64,000 bases of DNA from Geosiphon pyriformis (GCA_016748015.1 JAAOMT010000230.1:71795-135794), one strand, 5' to 3'. Counted from the stretch's first letter, positions 1 to 11,688 are shown. Notes: a model not told the origin generated them from the sequence alone. Numbers and translations are program-made.

Positions 1-569
1 GCAATAGATCCAATTTTATCCCACAAACTCCACTTTAAATCATACTTTCAAATTAAATATCCCAAGAAACCTTTAAAATCAAAAAGAAATGAAAAAGAAT
101 ATTTAAAACTAAACTATCACAACCCAAAGTATTAAGAAACTTACTTGTATTATTTATTGAATGAAACTATTATTCATCAACTGAATCCCTTGGAAGAATA
201 ATCCTTGATCAAGATTATTTACGTTGTTACTAATTGATAAAAGCTTTATTGTGAGAATTAGAAAAGCGCTAAAGACCATTAACATTCTGTGTTTCTAGAT
301 TAGAGAAACACATCAGGCAATTGCAAGGATAGCCTCAGAGAAGACCCCAGACAGTGGGTAGATTTCAGTTCAGCCTCTAAGAAGGAGTACATAAACACAC
401 ACAACAATCAAGAATTAAAGAATAACTTACATCGCAACAGAAAAAAAGAAAGCCTTCAGTATAACAGTGACATTATCACACAAATAGAACTGAGGAACTC
501 ATGAAAGACTGATTGCAATTAAAGCGGGATATCAGCAATTAAATATAACAAGAAAACTATCCCGTAACA
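1..569. mobile_element. Right end of an unidentified LTR (family D), cut by window edge
   Basis: The segment ends in GTAACA at 564-569, and immediately after it the gag-coding homology of the neighbouring element resumes. The matching uninterrupted gag in the E2 element (around 42860-42880) reads straight through this point, so 1-569 is an insertion. The TAACA terminus is the same one used by the other LTRs in the window. No coding potential is visible and the sequence does not match the A, B or C LTRs. It could be a solo LTR or the end of a larger element lying left of the window. Confidence 0.55.
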
Positions 570-1615
570 ACGCTGTAAAATAGTTGGCATCAATTGCTTG
601 AATTTGGCACAGGTTTTGATAAAAGCATCTCAGGTAAGTGGTGCCTGCTTCAATTTCTCCTTGTTTCATGGTGGTGAATGTATTGACTAAGCAATTGATG
701 CTGTTATTGTTGCTGAAGTATCTTAGGAATTCCGCTTTGAAGGCATTGAAATCTTGTGGTTTATTAACCAAGCTCTGATACCATAAATCAGCAGTATCCT
801 TGAGAAAGTAGAGAATGGCCTGCATTGCTTGAGTGTTATTCCATCTATTGGCTGCGATGGCCTTTTCTATATCATTCAGCCATATTTAAGCATCATCCTC
901 TTCGCCAGTAAAGTTGTCAAGTTTTGCAATTGGTACATAGGCCATTGGATCTAAGTTAGGTGGTTGTGGTGGCTATTGAAGCAGTTGTTGTTGTATTGGT
1001 TGTTGGGGTGGTAGTTGAAGTGGCTGTTGTATGGGTTCAGCTATGAGATTAATTGGTGGTTAATCAATAATGATTACTGGAGGTAAGTTTTGCTGATTAA
1101 TTAATTCGGGTTTTGGATTGTTCTGCCTTTAATAATTCAGAGTTTCAATTTCCGAATTTTCTAGATTTAGATTTTGCTGAGCTTGAAAATTCAGAGTTTC
1201 AACTTCTGGGTTTTTAGTGATTGGGTTTTGATAAGTAAATTCTTGATCTTCTGATTCTTTTTTCTCTTTTTCTTCAGATAGTTCTCATGGGGTAGTGGTT
1301 CCAAAGTCTGGTTGAGGCAGTGGTGATCGAATTCTGATGGAGTTGGTGATCATGATTTAAATCCTTTGAAATACACTCCATATGGTCCTAATAAGTCTTC
1401 TTTCCATTGTTTACTTTGGAACTGAAATCTTCCAAATGTTGATGTCACATTTGAGGTGGACCCGTTTGCTGATGAGATGTTGATAACACTTCCAGGTATG
1501 TAGTGATATGATAGAGTGGTTGGTGATTCTACTCTGTGTTTCTTCTAACTAGGTAACTGTATTCCTTTTGGTGTTGCTGCTGGCGTTTGTATTCTTTCTT
1601 TACCTTTGTCTGCAT
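570..1615 (-). pseudogene. gag: E0 gag, C-terminal part
   Basis: The Gag polyprotein forms the retrotransposon particle. The ORF at 532-825 gives WYQSLVNKPQDFNAF and FLRYFSNNNSI, typical of the retrotransposon gag core, and is nearly identical to the E2 gag at 42603-43118. A Pro/Gln-rich linker (around 960-1100) and stops caused by CAA/CAG to TAA/TAG changes mark it as decayed. The part containing the CCHC knuckle is missing because the D insertion cuts gag at 570. Confidence 0.8.
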
Positions 1616-2594
1616 TGTTACCGGAGGTTTTTGGTCTCTTTTCTTAAATGTTGGTAATGTTGATTTGCTGTGAATTCACGTTTTTAGGAAGTAGTTGAAT
1701 CTCCAATAACTGAATTTATCTTCAAATTATCTTCTATAATTTGAACTGCTGGGCTTATAAGTGGAATGACCAATTCCTTACCAGTTACTTTATGTAGTTA
1801 CATTGTAGTAAACGTCAACTCTTTCCCAGGAATTGCTTGTCTAGAAGCTCACTAAAATATATAGTTATTTTGCTGTGAAAGTCAACTCTTTTACAGAAAT
1901 CTTGTCTGTAGGCTACCCTAATGATTGTAATAAGAAAAGAAAAGGAAAATAAAAGAAATATAAAAGAAATAGAATTTTTGTCAAGAGAAACATTTTCTAT
2001 CCAGGCCTGGAGTCACTAACAGTTTACTGAAATTGGTAGCTAATCAATTTCGAAATGTTAGTTGGTTTTTGGGGATTTTCCAAGGGCAATAATTAAAGAA
2101 TTTGGTTTTTCAAATTATTTGGTATTTATTTCTTTTTGTGTGTGTAGAAATAGTTCTAAGTGATAAATCTAAAGTAAGATACATTTTCTCGAAGAAAGAA
2201 GCTCTTCTTTTATACAACTTGTTGTAACACTATTCTATGAACTTGAACTTTGCTATTTTCTACAATTTTGCTAAACTAAAGATACATTTCGGCAAACTAC
2301 AAGTTATTTCGGCGAACTATTAGATATTTTGGTGAACTATCAATTATTTCGGCAAATTTCTACAAATTTCAGCGAACTTCTGAATATTACATAGTTTAGG
2401 GTATTGCACGATTGATCATTGCAATTAAGTTACATTTGTGTTGTGTACAATTTGGGTTATTAATTAAATAATAATTTCGGACATTTTTGCTAATATAATA
2501 AGTGATCATTTGAAACGATAATATATGTTAATTAATGATAGGAATTATAAGATAATTTCATGCTAAATAATATCTCTAATTTCGTCTGGTAACA
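1616..2594 (-). repeat. Solo LTR A1 (A family) nested in E0 gag
   Basis: It starts TGTTACCGGAGG and ends GGTAACA, about 979 bp, matching the two LTRs of E1 (27209-28181 and 46270-47242). The flanks are gcat (1612-1615) and gcgt (2595-2598), a 4-bp target duplication with one transition. On the minus strand a TATA-like TATAAAAG lies near 2207-2217, preceded by an array of TTCGCCGAA-like units at about 2280-2385. No internal sequence remains, so it is a recombination remnant. Confidence 0.9.
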
Positions 2595-2905
2595 GCGTAG
2601 GTAATGGGAAATTGTTGTTAAGTGTACCTTTCAATAGTTTGGTTGATTTCTCTAATTATTGGTGCAAAACTATAGTTCCTTGGTAAGTTGGTGTGTTAGA
2701 ATAATTCTGTGTAAAAGTTTTCTCTTGCTGCTTCAATGTTAACTGTTCCTCTTAAGCATTCAGTGATTTTGTTGTTGACGTAAAAGTTGAAGACTGATTC
2801 AGCTGAGTAATGATTACTGTTCAATCCTAATTGTTGGCTGTATTGTTGAAACAAAGATTTCGCAAATCCTAAATGGTTTGCTCCTATATTTTCTGATTCT
2901 GCCAC
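2595..2905 (-). pseudogene. gag: E0 gag, N-terminal part
   Basis: The reading frame contains AESENIGANHLGFAKSLFQQ and VFNFYVNNKI, matching the E2 gag N-terminus near 44050-44215 and, more weakly, E1 gag (46000-46215). The apparent start is GTG in the context AAAGTGGC; no in-frame ATG lies between the primer site and this point. The frame is cut by LTR A1 and continues at 1615 and below. Confidence 0.75.
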
Positions 2906-2948
2906 TTTTGGTTTGGTGTTATTGGTGCTGGTTCTCTGTAGGATTATA

Positions 2949-2965
2949 CCTCACAGAGAGCACCA
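2949..2965 (-). other. Primer-binding site of E0
   Basis: Two bases inside LTR B1 the minus strand reads TGGTGCTCTCTGTGAGG. This has the geometry of a tRNA 3' end: complement of CCA, one discriminator base, seven acceptor bases, then the T-stem. The same site with few changes is in E2 (44266-44282) and E3 (20201-20217). I cannot name the tRNA. Confidence 0.75.
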
Positions 2966-2967
2966 AA

Positions 2968-3766
2968 TGTTACAGGTGATTATTTCTGCTGTTGAATTGA
3001 ATAACAAACCCATAACTTGATGCTCAAAAGCTATTTCCATTGATGATGTTCTGGAAGAGTTGTATCTGAAGGTTTTGGTAAAATCCTTTGTATAATGGAC
3101 AGAGATTCAATAATGGTTTTATCTGTAGCTTCCCAAATTCACAAGTCTGTCAATTTTTTTCTCGGCTTGGTGGCTGACAATCCTCTGGTAAGTATTCCAT
3201 ATCTATTGTATGTGGCCTACCCTTTTGCAGAGGTCTTTTACTAGGCAATTCTTAATGTCAGTAATCAGCACTTTTAATCAATTGGTTAGTGTATGATAAC
3301 AAATCACAGCAAATAAAGAAAAATTAAGAAATCTAAAGAAATAAGCCAAGGCAATTTGCAGATTTAGTATTCTGTCAATAGTCATGATCAAGAGCTATTG
3401 TTCTAGTGTGGTTAGGTATCAATTACTATCAACATAAAGTGTTGATAGTAGAGAGTGAATTGAGATATGAAATAATTATTTATTTGAGAATTTGGTTTCT
3501 AGGCTAAGGATTCTGTGATATCAATTCTGTTTTTTCTGTTTCTAACACTACTGCTATATATACATAATTGAAATTCCTCAATTCTTTAATTCTTCACAAC
3601 AGGAATCCTGAAATTCCTGGAATTCTGCGATTCCTTTGAGAGGAATCCTGAAATTCTTGGAATCCTGTAATTTCTGAGAGAAATCCTGGAATTCCACCTT
3701 TACTACACCTACTTTTGATTGGCTAATAATTATGCTAATATATTTCCTATATTTCTATGAGTAACA
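2968..3766 (-). repeat. LTR B1, 5' LTR of E0
   Basis: TGTTACAGGTGATTATT to GAGTAACA, about 799 bp, with family members at 34974-35859 and 44285-45141 (same strand) and 16096-16956 (inverted). On the minus strand a TATATATAG box (about 3553-3563) is preceded by a GGAAT(C/T)CTGGAATTCC-type array at 3595-3705. The primer-binding site on its left shows that it is the 5' LTR. Confidence 0.9.
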
Positions 3767-5460
3767 TTGGCAAGATAAATAAAAGAACTCTAAATTGGTC
3801 TTTAGACATCTAAATATTTTACTTTTTTATAGTCTTGGCTATATGCACTAAATTTTTCTCAATTAAAAATGTCTATTTTAAAGTCAATTAATTTGTCTAA
3901 CTTGATTTGGTGAACTTTATTACAGTTTTTTATTATATCTAATAAGTTGAATTTTAATTAACATAATTTAACCAAACTCAAATACTACAGTAATAATTAT
4001 TTTTTTTAGTGTATTTATAAGAATTTTTTTAATTATTACAGTCTGATTTGAATGCACTTTTTGTCTTTTAACATTATTATTTATAATAATCTTCTTATTT
4101 TTAGCCAATAATACAGTCTTTTTTATATTTTTTTTAGATATAAATATTAATTAAATAATCTTTTTAAATTTTGAGGAAGTAGTAACTTCTCTAAAATCAT
4201 TGATAGATAAAAAAATTTTTCTAATAAACTAAGTTTTTATCATTGCCAATTTTTTTTTATAACTGAAAAATTAATGTTTAATGCAAAAATTTTTTTTACC
4301 ACCATTTTAATTTAAATCTTTACTATTTTAAAGTTAATCTATTTTTTGTCAAGAAAAATATTGAGAAGAGAAGAAAAAGAACTTTTATCTTTATTCATTC
4401 CAAAGTTAATTATACCAATAAAAAAGCTATTATCCAAACCAGTATTAAATTTTCTAGCTTTGAAAATTGTTGCAGCTAAGTCAAGAAAAAAACCACTATT
4501 AGATTTTATTATAATATTACTAATTTTATTGTTATTGAATTTATTATCTATATCTAAATATATACTATTATTAAAACTAAGTTTGACTAAAAAAAATTTT
4601 TTTTTATCATTAAAATGTTTAATATTATTTATAAAAACTCTTTTTTTCTAAAAAAAAGTACCAATAACAGGACCATAAAAAGTTTTTTTAAACATTTTTT
4701 TTTAAATATATTGTTACTTAAAGCAGTTTTCAGGTGTATCACAAAAGAATTATTAGCTTAAGAAATATTAAAAAAAATATAATTAGAAAAATAAAAAAAC
4801 TTATTTTTAAAAAAATGCTCTTTGGAAAATTTTGAACATAGAAAAAAAAAGTTTTTTTAAACATTTTTTAAATATTATTAAAATTAACAATATTTTTAAA
4901 AAACAAGAAAATAAATAATTTAGTTTTTATTTAATTAGTCTAATTTTTAAAATTAAATAATTTAATAAAATAATTAGTTAAAATTATATGTAAAAATATA
5001 TTTATTTTGCCTTTAGCATTGGCAAAAATTATTCCAAATTTGATATATTAAACAATTTAATTATATATTAATTAAAACCAAATTTAATATTATTTTTAAT
5101 ATTATTTAAAATTAAAAAACAATTTTTTTTTTAGTTATTTAACAATTTAATAATAAAATACAATTAAATAATTAATTTAAACTTATTAAAAGCATAAATA
5201 ATATTTTTTTTTATATTTTTAATGTTTAAATTTTTTCAAATTAATTAAATTATGTTTTATATTTTATTTAACAAATTTTTTAATTAAAAAATCTAAAAAA
5301 ATACATATATTAAAGTTTAATTTTACTTTTTTTATAAATTTTAAACAAAGTATTTTTGCATATTCTAAAAAAACAATATAGTTAATTATTTGCTTTAATT
5401 ACAAAAGTAAAATTTTTATTTTCAATTAAATGATATTAAATTTATTTTGGTAGATTTAGT
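3767..5460. other. AT-rich gene desert between E0 and STI1
   Basis: This is extremely AT-rich DNA with long A and T runs. One open frame (4346-4651, plus) encodes a low-complexity Leu/Ile/Lys peptide expected from AT-rich sequence and has no recognisable domain. I see no RNA gene or LTR terminus. It may be fully decayed transposon sequence. Confidence 0.5.
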
Positions 5461-5512
5461 ACAATAAATCAGCAATTTTTGAGTTAATTTATGTTGCAAT
5501 CTCGATTTTTAT

Positions 5513-5555
5513 AGAATGTTCTAGCATTTACAGAATGTTCTAGCATTTACAGAAC
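5513..5555 (+). promoter_or_regulatory. Tandem heat-shock elements upstream of STI1
   Basis: A perfect 19-bp direct repeat, AGAATGTTCTAGCATTTAC at 5513-5531 and 5532-5550, is followed by a third half site AGAAC at 5551. Each unit carries the nGAAnnTTCn core bound by heat-shock factor trimers. The array ends three bases before a TATA box and about 60 bp upstream of the STI1 start codon. Sti1/HOP genes are classical heat-shock targets, so direct HSF control is a strong inference. Confidence 0.9.
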
Positions 5556-5557
5556 AG

Positions 5558-5565
5558 TATATAAA
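5558..5565 (+). promoter_or_regulatory. TATA box of STI1
   Basis: TATATAAA lies 52 bp before the ATG at 5617 and directly after the heat-shock elements, in the order expected of a heat-inducible promoter. Confidence 0.8.
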
Positions 5566-5616
5566 TGCTTAAGCAACAAAATTTAAATTCCCTAATCACC
5601 TTTTTATCTTGAAGAC

Positions 5617-8254
5617 ATGAGTGTAAGTGCGCAGTTCTTTCATAAAATTAATTTTTATTCGAGAAATTGCTTTGGGTGAATTCCACGAAAAACTTTCTTT
5701 TAGGCAGACGAGTTCAAGAATTTGGGGAACCAAGCTTTCGCAGCCAAAGACTACGGAAAAGCGATAGAGCATTTCACTAAAGCTATTGAACTTGACTCTT
5801 CAAATCACGTTCTCTATTCAAATCGCTCCGCAGCTTATGCTTCTTTAAAGAATTACTCACAGGCTCTAGAAGACGCGAACAAAACGGTCGAGCTGAAAAG
5901 TGACTGGGCAAAGGTTGGCTGATTTTGTAAAATTGGGAACAAATATTCCTCTTTTTTAGTCGACTTCACATTTTTTGTATACTTTTTCTAGGGATATAGT
6001 AGAAAAGGTGCCGCCCTCCATGGTTTAAATAAATTGGAGGAGGCGCGAGAAACTTATCGGGCGGGTCTTAAAATCGAGCCCAATAATAGTCTGCTTAAAA
6101 AATCTCTTGAAGAATTGGAATCTCCACGTTCTTCCCGTATGTATTGGTTTTCTGGCTCGCAAATTTAACTGTAAACTCAACAATACTTTTTCTATAGCTT
6201 CTTTTAGTATACTACCCGATGATGCGCTAGCCAAAATAGCTTTAAACCCAAAGTTAAGGCAATATTTGGAACAGCCTGATTTTATTCAAAAAATTCAAGC
6301 AATTCAAAAAGACCCTCAATCATTTCCAACGTATATATTCATTTTGGAATTTTTTTATTTTAAAAGTTATATGATGCCTCCTAATTAACCAATTATATCT
6401 TAGTCATCTTCAAGATCCTCGTATAGGGGAAGTACTGCAATATTTTTTGGGAATCAGTTTTGGAATGGGCAACAAGGAAGACGAGGCAAGTGAAATTTAT
6501 TGGAAGTCAGAATCTTGAACATTGTTAAAAACTTGTATTTTTCTTATTAGAAAAGATGAGCTTGAAATTTTATTTCTTCTTTTTCTAAACAGCATAGTTC
6601 TGAGAGTCGCTCAGAAGAGGTATGTTTCCATATTTTTTCAACAATAATAGATTTCTTCGACAAGCAATAAAGAGATTCACCATCGAGAAAAAAAGGAACC
6701 AGGAAAATTTCACTAAAACCGAGAATTCTTTTCGAATCAGACCAAAAAGGAACAGGAAGTTCACGAAACTGAAATTGAATCAGAGCCAATGGAAATAGTG
6801 GAAAAGTCAGAGGAGGAATCAAAGAAAGAGGAGGCCATTAAAGAAAAAGAACTTGGCAATGCAGCATATAAAAAGAGAGATTTTGCCGCAGCCCTGCAGC
6901 ATTATGATAAAGCTTGGGAGTTGGACCCCACAAATATTACTATTCTGAATAATAAAGCTGGTAACTAAAGTTATTATTTCACCGGGTTGTACGCTAAACA
7001 TGCTCATCCTTCTTTATTCCATAGCTGTATTGTTCGAGCAAGAGAATTACGAAGAATGCATCAAGGTATGTGAAGAAGCAATCAATGTAGGCCGTGAGAA
7101 TCGTGCAGATTTCAAATTGATAGCAAGGTGATTTTGGATCTTGGATCGATTTTATTTGTGCTGAATTTTATGAACTGTGTTTAATAAATAACTTTTTTAG
7201 AGCGTATGGACGAATAGGCAACGCTTTCATTAAGCTTGATAACCTCGAAGAAGCTATAAAGAATTACGGAAAATCCTTAACAGAACATCGTACCCCTGAT
7301 ATTCTAAAAAAGCTAAATGAGGTAATAATCGCTGACGGATTTTCAAAATAATTCAATCATCAGCGATTAAACTACTGTAAATTTAGACGCAAAAATTGAA
7401 GGTAACGCGAGAAAAGGAAGCCTACTTCAATCCTGAGCTTGCGGATCAAGCTCGTGAACGTGGCAATGAGTTATTCAAGCAAAATGACTTTGTCGCAGCT
7501 CAAAAAGAATACACAGAAGCGATAAAGCGTAACGAAAAAGATCCCCGAGCATACAGTAATCGAGCAGCTTGTTATACAAAACTTATGGCTTTCCCAGAGG
7601 CTTTAAAGGATTGCGAGACCTGCATTAGCTTGGATCCAACCTTTGGTAAATAACAAATCCTCGATTATTGGACTTCTTTGTTTTGAATATTTTATTCATT
7701 GAAATCTTCATGGATCAACACTATTCTCTCTTAAAAGTGAAAGCGTACATTCGTAAAGCAGCCGTGGAATTCTTGAAAAAGGATTACAATAAATGTTTGG
7801 AAACATGTGAGCTTGCAAGGCTACACGACGTAGACGGAAAACATTCTACTGAAATATTTCAACAGATGCGGAAATGTCATGAGGTCTTGGATCAAAACCT
7901 AAATTCCGCAAGTGAAGAAGATATTTTGGCGCGAGCGAGAAATGATCCAGAAATTCAAGTAAAATTGGATAGTTTTTTTCACTTTTGCATAGACACTTGT
8001 AGACCTATTATTATTATGATTTTTTACACTTTTAGAATATTTTACGTGACCCTGTAATGGGACAAATTTTGAGCCAAGCGCAGGAAGATCCCCGTGCACT
8101 CATGGAGTATGTTATTTTTCGCAAGGCTCTTTCTAATATCTACATATTTATAACGCGTCTTTTTCTCTTTTAAAATATTAGTCACATGAAGAATCCCGTT
8201 GTTGCGGGTAATATTCGTAAATTGATTAATGCCGGTATCTTGAAGGTGGCATAA
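5617..8254 (+). CDS. STI1: Sti1/HOP, Hsp70-Hsp90 organising co-chaperone
   Basis: Cytosolic adaptor that bridges Hsp70 and Hsp90 during client transfer. Thirteen exons by GT-AG signals: 5617-5622, 5704-5913, 5992-6136, 6198-6330, 6404-6485, 6593-6619, 6741-6960, 7025-7127, 7201-7321, 7387-7645, 7738-7958, 8036-8106, 8182-8254; about 556 residues, normal for the family. Exon 1 holds only Met-Ser. TPR1 (about 3-115) starts [12 protein letters not shown] and has the clamp-type YSNRSAAY and [10 protein letters not shown]1 (about 125-190) contains [14 protein letters not shown]. An acidic linker leads to TPR2A (about 235-345, [12 protein letters not shown]) and TPR2B (about 367-480, [14 protein letters not shown]). 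DP2 ends [19 protein letters not shown]. The intron after exon 5 uses a GC donor (GAG/GCAAGT). The small exon 6 is the least certain. Frame is uninterrupted; heat-shock elements lie directly upstream. Confidence 0.93.
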
Positions 8255-8656
8255 ATCCGAAACTGGGTTTAGGAAGAAAAGTGGATCCTTGAAGATTTAA
8301 TTTGGGCTCTGAGAGGCTTTAACTGTTGAGGCTTTACATTTTATTACATCGGCACTACACTGATCATTTACCTATTTAACTTCACGATTTGAAGGGGGTA
8401 ATATGTAGGGTATCAAACTTTTCACCTCTAGGTTTGTGATATTGATTTTTTCTTTTATTCTTTTGGGATATTCAAATTTGTGAGATTAGGTAAAAACGCC
8501 CATATAGCAATTCTTGATTGTTCTTTTATAAATGTGAACAGCAGATGAAAGTTACAAAAAAATGAATTTCTTTAGTAACTAAATATGAGTTCCAAATCTA
8601 GGAACTTGATAAAATAAAAATTTATTAATGTTGAACAAAAAATATAAAAAGCATAT
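8255..8656. other. STI1 3' region and spacer to next gene
   Basis: No open frame of note. The AT-rich stretch presumably carries the STI1 3' UTR and the promoter of the next gene; a TATATATG-like string stands at 8653-8659, at the possible next start. Confidence 0.5.
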
Positions 8657-9123
8657 ATGGGCATGCTGCAGTGGCTGTGGGATCAGCCTGAAAAGAATTC
8701 ACGTCGCGTTTTAGAAATACCACTTCTACATATTATTTATAATAGGATGTCCAGTATCGAAGTTCAAGAAATCTACCCTTGTCGTGAAGGCAAGTGCAGT
8801 AAAGAGTAGCGGGCTTATCAGAAAGGCAAAGAAAGCGCTTTCGGTCTTTACCAAGCGTGGAATTGACTATTTTTTCCTTTTTATAGCTCTAGTAGCCTAC
8901 TTGAAAGGACTAAATATCAATAATTGGTCATACGTGGACTTTTTGACCAAAAATCGCACATCCATTGTCAACTCGACTCCGTTTACTCATAAACGGAATA
9001 CCCTCGATGGTACATGGAACAGACGATTTTTGCAAGAAGCGAAAGAATTGGATCCCACGTCATATGAAGCTTTGAAGGAAAAGGTAATATCGTTTCAACT
9101 ATCTGGCGGAAGGGGCCTCCTGA

Positions 9124-9234
9124 CAAGTCTCTACTTGAATCCGGAGGTATCAGGACTCTTCCTGTCCCAAGTGATGGTGGGGAAACTCCCGGGCAAGTCT
9201 CTACTTGCACTTGGAGCATCAGGACTCTTCCTGC
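9124..9234 (+). repeat. 70-bp imperfect direct repeat inside an intron
   Basis: CAAGTCTCTACTTG followed by a GAGNATCAGGACTCTTCCTG block occurs at 9124-9165 and again at 9194-9234, offset 70 bp. It lies in the 9084-9329 intron and is GC-richer than the other introns. The upstream exon frame stays open through it to 9302, so a retained-intron product of about 170 residues is formally possible. Confidence 0.7.
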
Positions 9235-11498
9235 ACCCCACTATTGCTACCCGCCTAACTTCGTTCGTTGAGTGTGGGAGTGAAGAACCTATCCTGGTCT
9301 AATAATCTCTCTTGTTATATTTCAACAAGGTGGACCTTGAGCGCTCCAAGTCTTTACCGTTTTTACGGGCTTTTTTTGAGGGTGTGATCGATGAGCAGAT
9401 AATGGTAAGCTAGGAGCAAATATCAATGCTTTCTGTTTAATAATACTGTCTTTCTGAAAGAAATATCGTCAATAATTATACCAGTCGGATCTTGAGAGGA
9501 CATTCGACAACAATGGCTGTCAACTGTTGAAGAAGTCTGGCAATTTCCACACACGCAGACTGTTGTCACGTTATGATAAGCGCGCCAGTGATTTTCTAGT
9601 ATGATTTCTTCTTCCTCTGTTTAAAATGAGTTGATAGTTAATCAATCTCACATTCTCTCGAGGCTTTTCAGGACGATGAAGATGACAAAGATGAGATTAC
9701 TCGGTATACCGACGAGAATGACGTTGAGAGTGAGAGCGACTATGAGGCTAGTAACTCTCCTTCCGAAGCTGCAAGTAATAGGAGGAAGCGGAGATTTACA
9801 GGCGAAGGAGTGTCAACAGGGACAACGGTTGAGAAGGAAGGCCTTGAAAATTTTCCGAAGCTGAAAAAGGTAAGGCTACAACCTCTCTGAGCTTATCTTA
9901 ACTCCTTAAATCCTAAAGCAATTCATTATGTATTTTTTGAGATCAGCTGGCAAGGCACGACGACTCTGCCGACCATGATGTAAACTCGCTTGATGAGCAG
10001 GTGAACATCTCATTCGTTCCACAGCGGTCTGCTCCAACCTGGATGACTGAGGCATGCCAAGCCATACAAAAAATACGGGAAATGAAAGATGGTCACGAAA
10101 GGCAGCTGAAATGATCAAGGGTTTATGTTTTATTGTCTTTATGTTTTGCTGATAAGATATTCTTTTAGCCCTATATGGTGGCGAATTCTGGACGTTCGTC
10201 CTGAGACCAACCAAATCGGTGCTGCTAATAAAAGAGCAAAGGAATTCGTAACGGAGGAGACACTAAAGATGCTTGTACCTCCAAAGCTCATCTCACGACG
10301 AAGTGCTGTAGATGGGGCAACGAACGTGGTGCTGAATATGGTCCAGGTATATATCTGAAATATCAACAACTTCTTCAATGATGGGATCTGATCGAATTTC
10401 ACTTTGCCATAGAGTATGCCTTTTAGCCAGATATTGGCTCAATTTGAAGAATTTCCAGTTGTTGGAACTCTTGGAATACTTCAGAATCTGTTCTCAATTA
10501 AGAACTGGCAGAGGGCAATGCAGACGGATCAGATGGATTTGGAGGAATTGCTAGAGGACAGGAATGTGGAGATTGAGATGGTTCGAATGGATACACCTGA
10601 TACGAAACCTGGAAGTGGCCTATCTATCACCAATGAGAAAATGCAAGAGCTCGCTCGACATGAGGACATCCTTGGACTCGGCTTTTGTGTCTATGGAAGC
10701 ATACGGTACTTGAAGTCTGACATCCGTCACACCAGTATGGGGGAGCGGACAATGGATATGCATATATTCAAGTCATTATTCGATATATTACAAATAGGAA
10801 ACTTTGTCCAGATTCATTAGTAGGTATTCCTAGATTTATCGCATTCTTTTGACAGTTTTTTGACTGGAGATACTTGACAATAGTGGTGAAGTGGAGAGCC
10901 GAGCATCACGAGCGCGGCGAGGACGCATAAACCGTGATATTGAGTCTTCCCCTAAAGCACATGGAGACCATTTTGATTGGCTATTCGCGGTAAGTTGATC
11001 AGCAAATTTATTGGTAATATTTCATTTGTTCATTTATGCACTCTGCATTCTTAGAGTTTTTTGTTGCGTGCGGACGGGGTGAGAGGTATAGAAATGGGAA
11101 TCGCAGAAAATGTTGGGCCGAACCATGCTGAAACCAGTCAGAAGACTATGGAGAATTCCACCAAAGTCTTTAAAGGAAATCGTGATCAATGGGAGGAACT
11201 CAAGCGTGTCATTCAGGAGGAGGCGGATGGGTCACTGACGGATATGTTATTAAAAGGGCTATTGGCGGTACCTATGGTTGGGATTACCCTCGTAGACTTG
11301 ACTATCCGGGCACATTTAGTCTATTGCGTTGGTGGCGATTTGTTTGCGGTATCAGAATTTGGTCGTTGTCGGTTGCCTGACACTATTGATGCTTTGCCGT
11401 CTGTCGTCGAGTCTGTCCGCCTCTTCATTCGGATTAGAGTAAGTTCTGTTGCATCACAAATTTCATACATTCGCATAATCATGTTCTAATATACTTTA

Positions 11499-11522
11499 CA
11501 TATATATATATATATATATATA
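11499..11522 (+). repeat. (TA)n microsatellite at a splice acceptor
   Basis: About twelve TA units run straight into the TAG acceptor of the last intron of the hypothetical gene, taking the place of a polypyrimidine tract. Confidence 0.8.
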
Positions 11523-11688
11523 GAATGTTATGAAACATTCCGCAAATCTCATTCAAGCTTTGATCAAGAAAGCCAAGGAAGTTAGGGAGTGCGTATCACA
11601 GATATCCTTTGTAGATTATGACGTTACCACAATAAAAGACTTTGGAACCCCAGCGAAACCCAAATTGAAGCGAACTAAATTGAAATGA

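Larger units (their letters stand above)
570..3766 (-). mobile_element. E0: truncated Ty3/gypsy element, B family (5' LTR + gag)
   Basis: Reading on the minus strand: LTR B1, then a primer-binding site, then gag, with gag broken off at 570 by the family D insertion. It parallels the intact order of E2 at 42600-45141. A solo LTR of a different family (A1) sits inside its gag. Protease and pol must have lain left of the window or are lost. The right flank of its LTR is ttgg (3767-3770); the matching target duplication is not in the window. Confidence 0.85.
8657..11688 (+). pseudogene. Multi-exon lineage-specific hypothetical gene, probably broken
   Basis: Candidate exons: start near 8657 or 8747 to 9083, then 9330-9404, 9485-9598, 9672-9869, 9947-10114, 10169-10346, 10413-10820, about 10857-10989, 11055-11438, 11524-11688. 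They encode a possible membrane segment (FFLFIALVAYLKG), an acidic block (DDEDDKDE) followed by a basic NRRKRR, then QRSAPTWMTEACQAIQK, GERTMDMHIF, a basic SRASRARRGR, HFDWLF, and a Lys-rich tail. The exons have clearly higher GC than the flanks and good splice sites. Against an intact gene: TGA at 10112 with no matching donor, tandem TAGs at 10818, a frame change near 10890 between FDWRYL and EVESRAS, and an unresolved N-terminus. The motif order recalls an uncharacterised fungal family, from memory only; no function is assigned. Confidence 0.6.

Noticed and set aside
3590-3710. Regularly spaced repeats in B LTRs considered as a CRISPR array
   Set aside because: Units are degenerate, spacers are not unique, and the context is a eukaryotic LTR.
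3590-3710. B-LTR TTCCTGGAA units considered as heat-shock elements
   Set aside because: The TTC and GAA are separated by three bases, not two, so they do not fit the HSE consensus seen at STI1.
4346-4651. 101-codon Leu/Ile/Lys-rich ORF
   Set aside because: Composition is what random AT-rich DNA gives; no domain, no GC rise, no neighbours.
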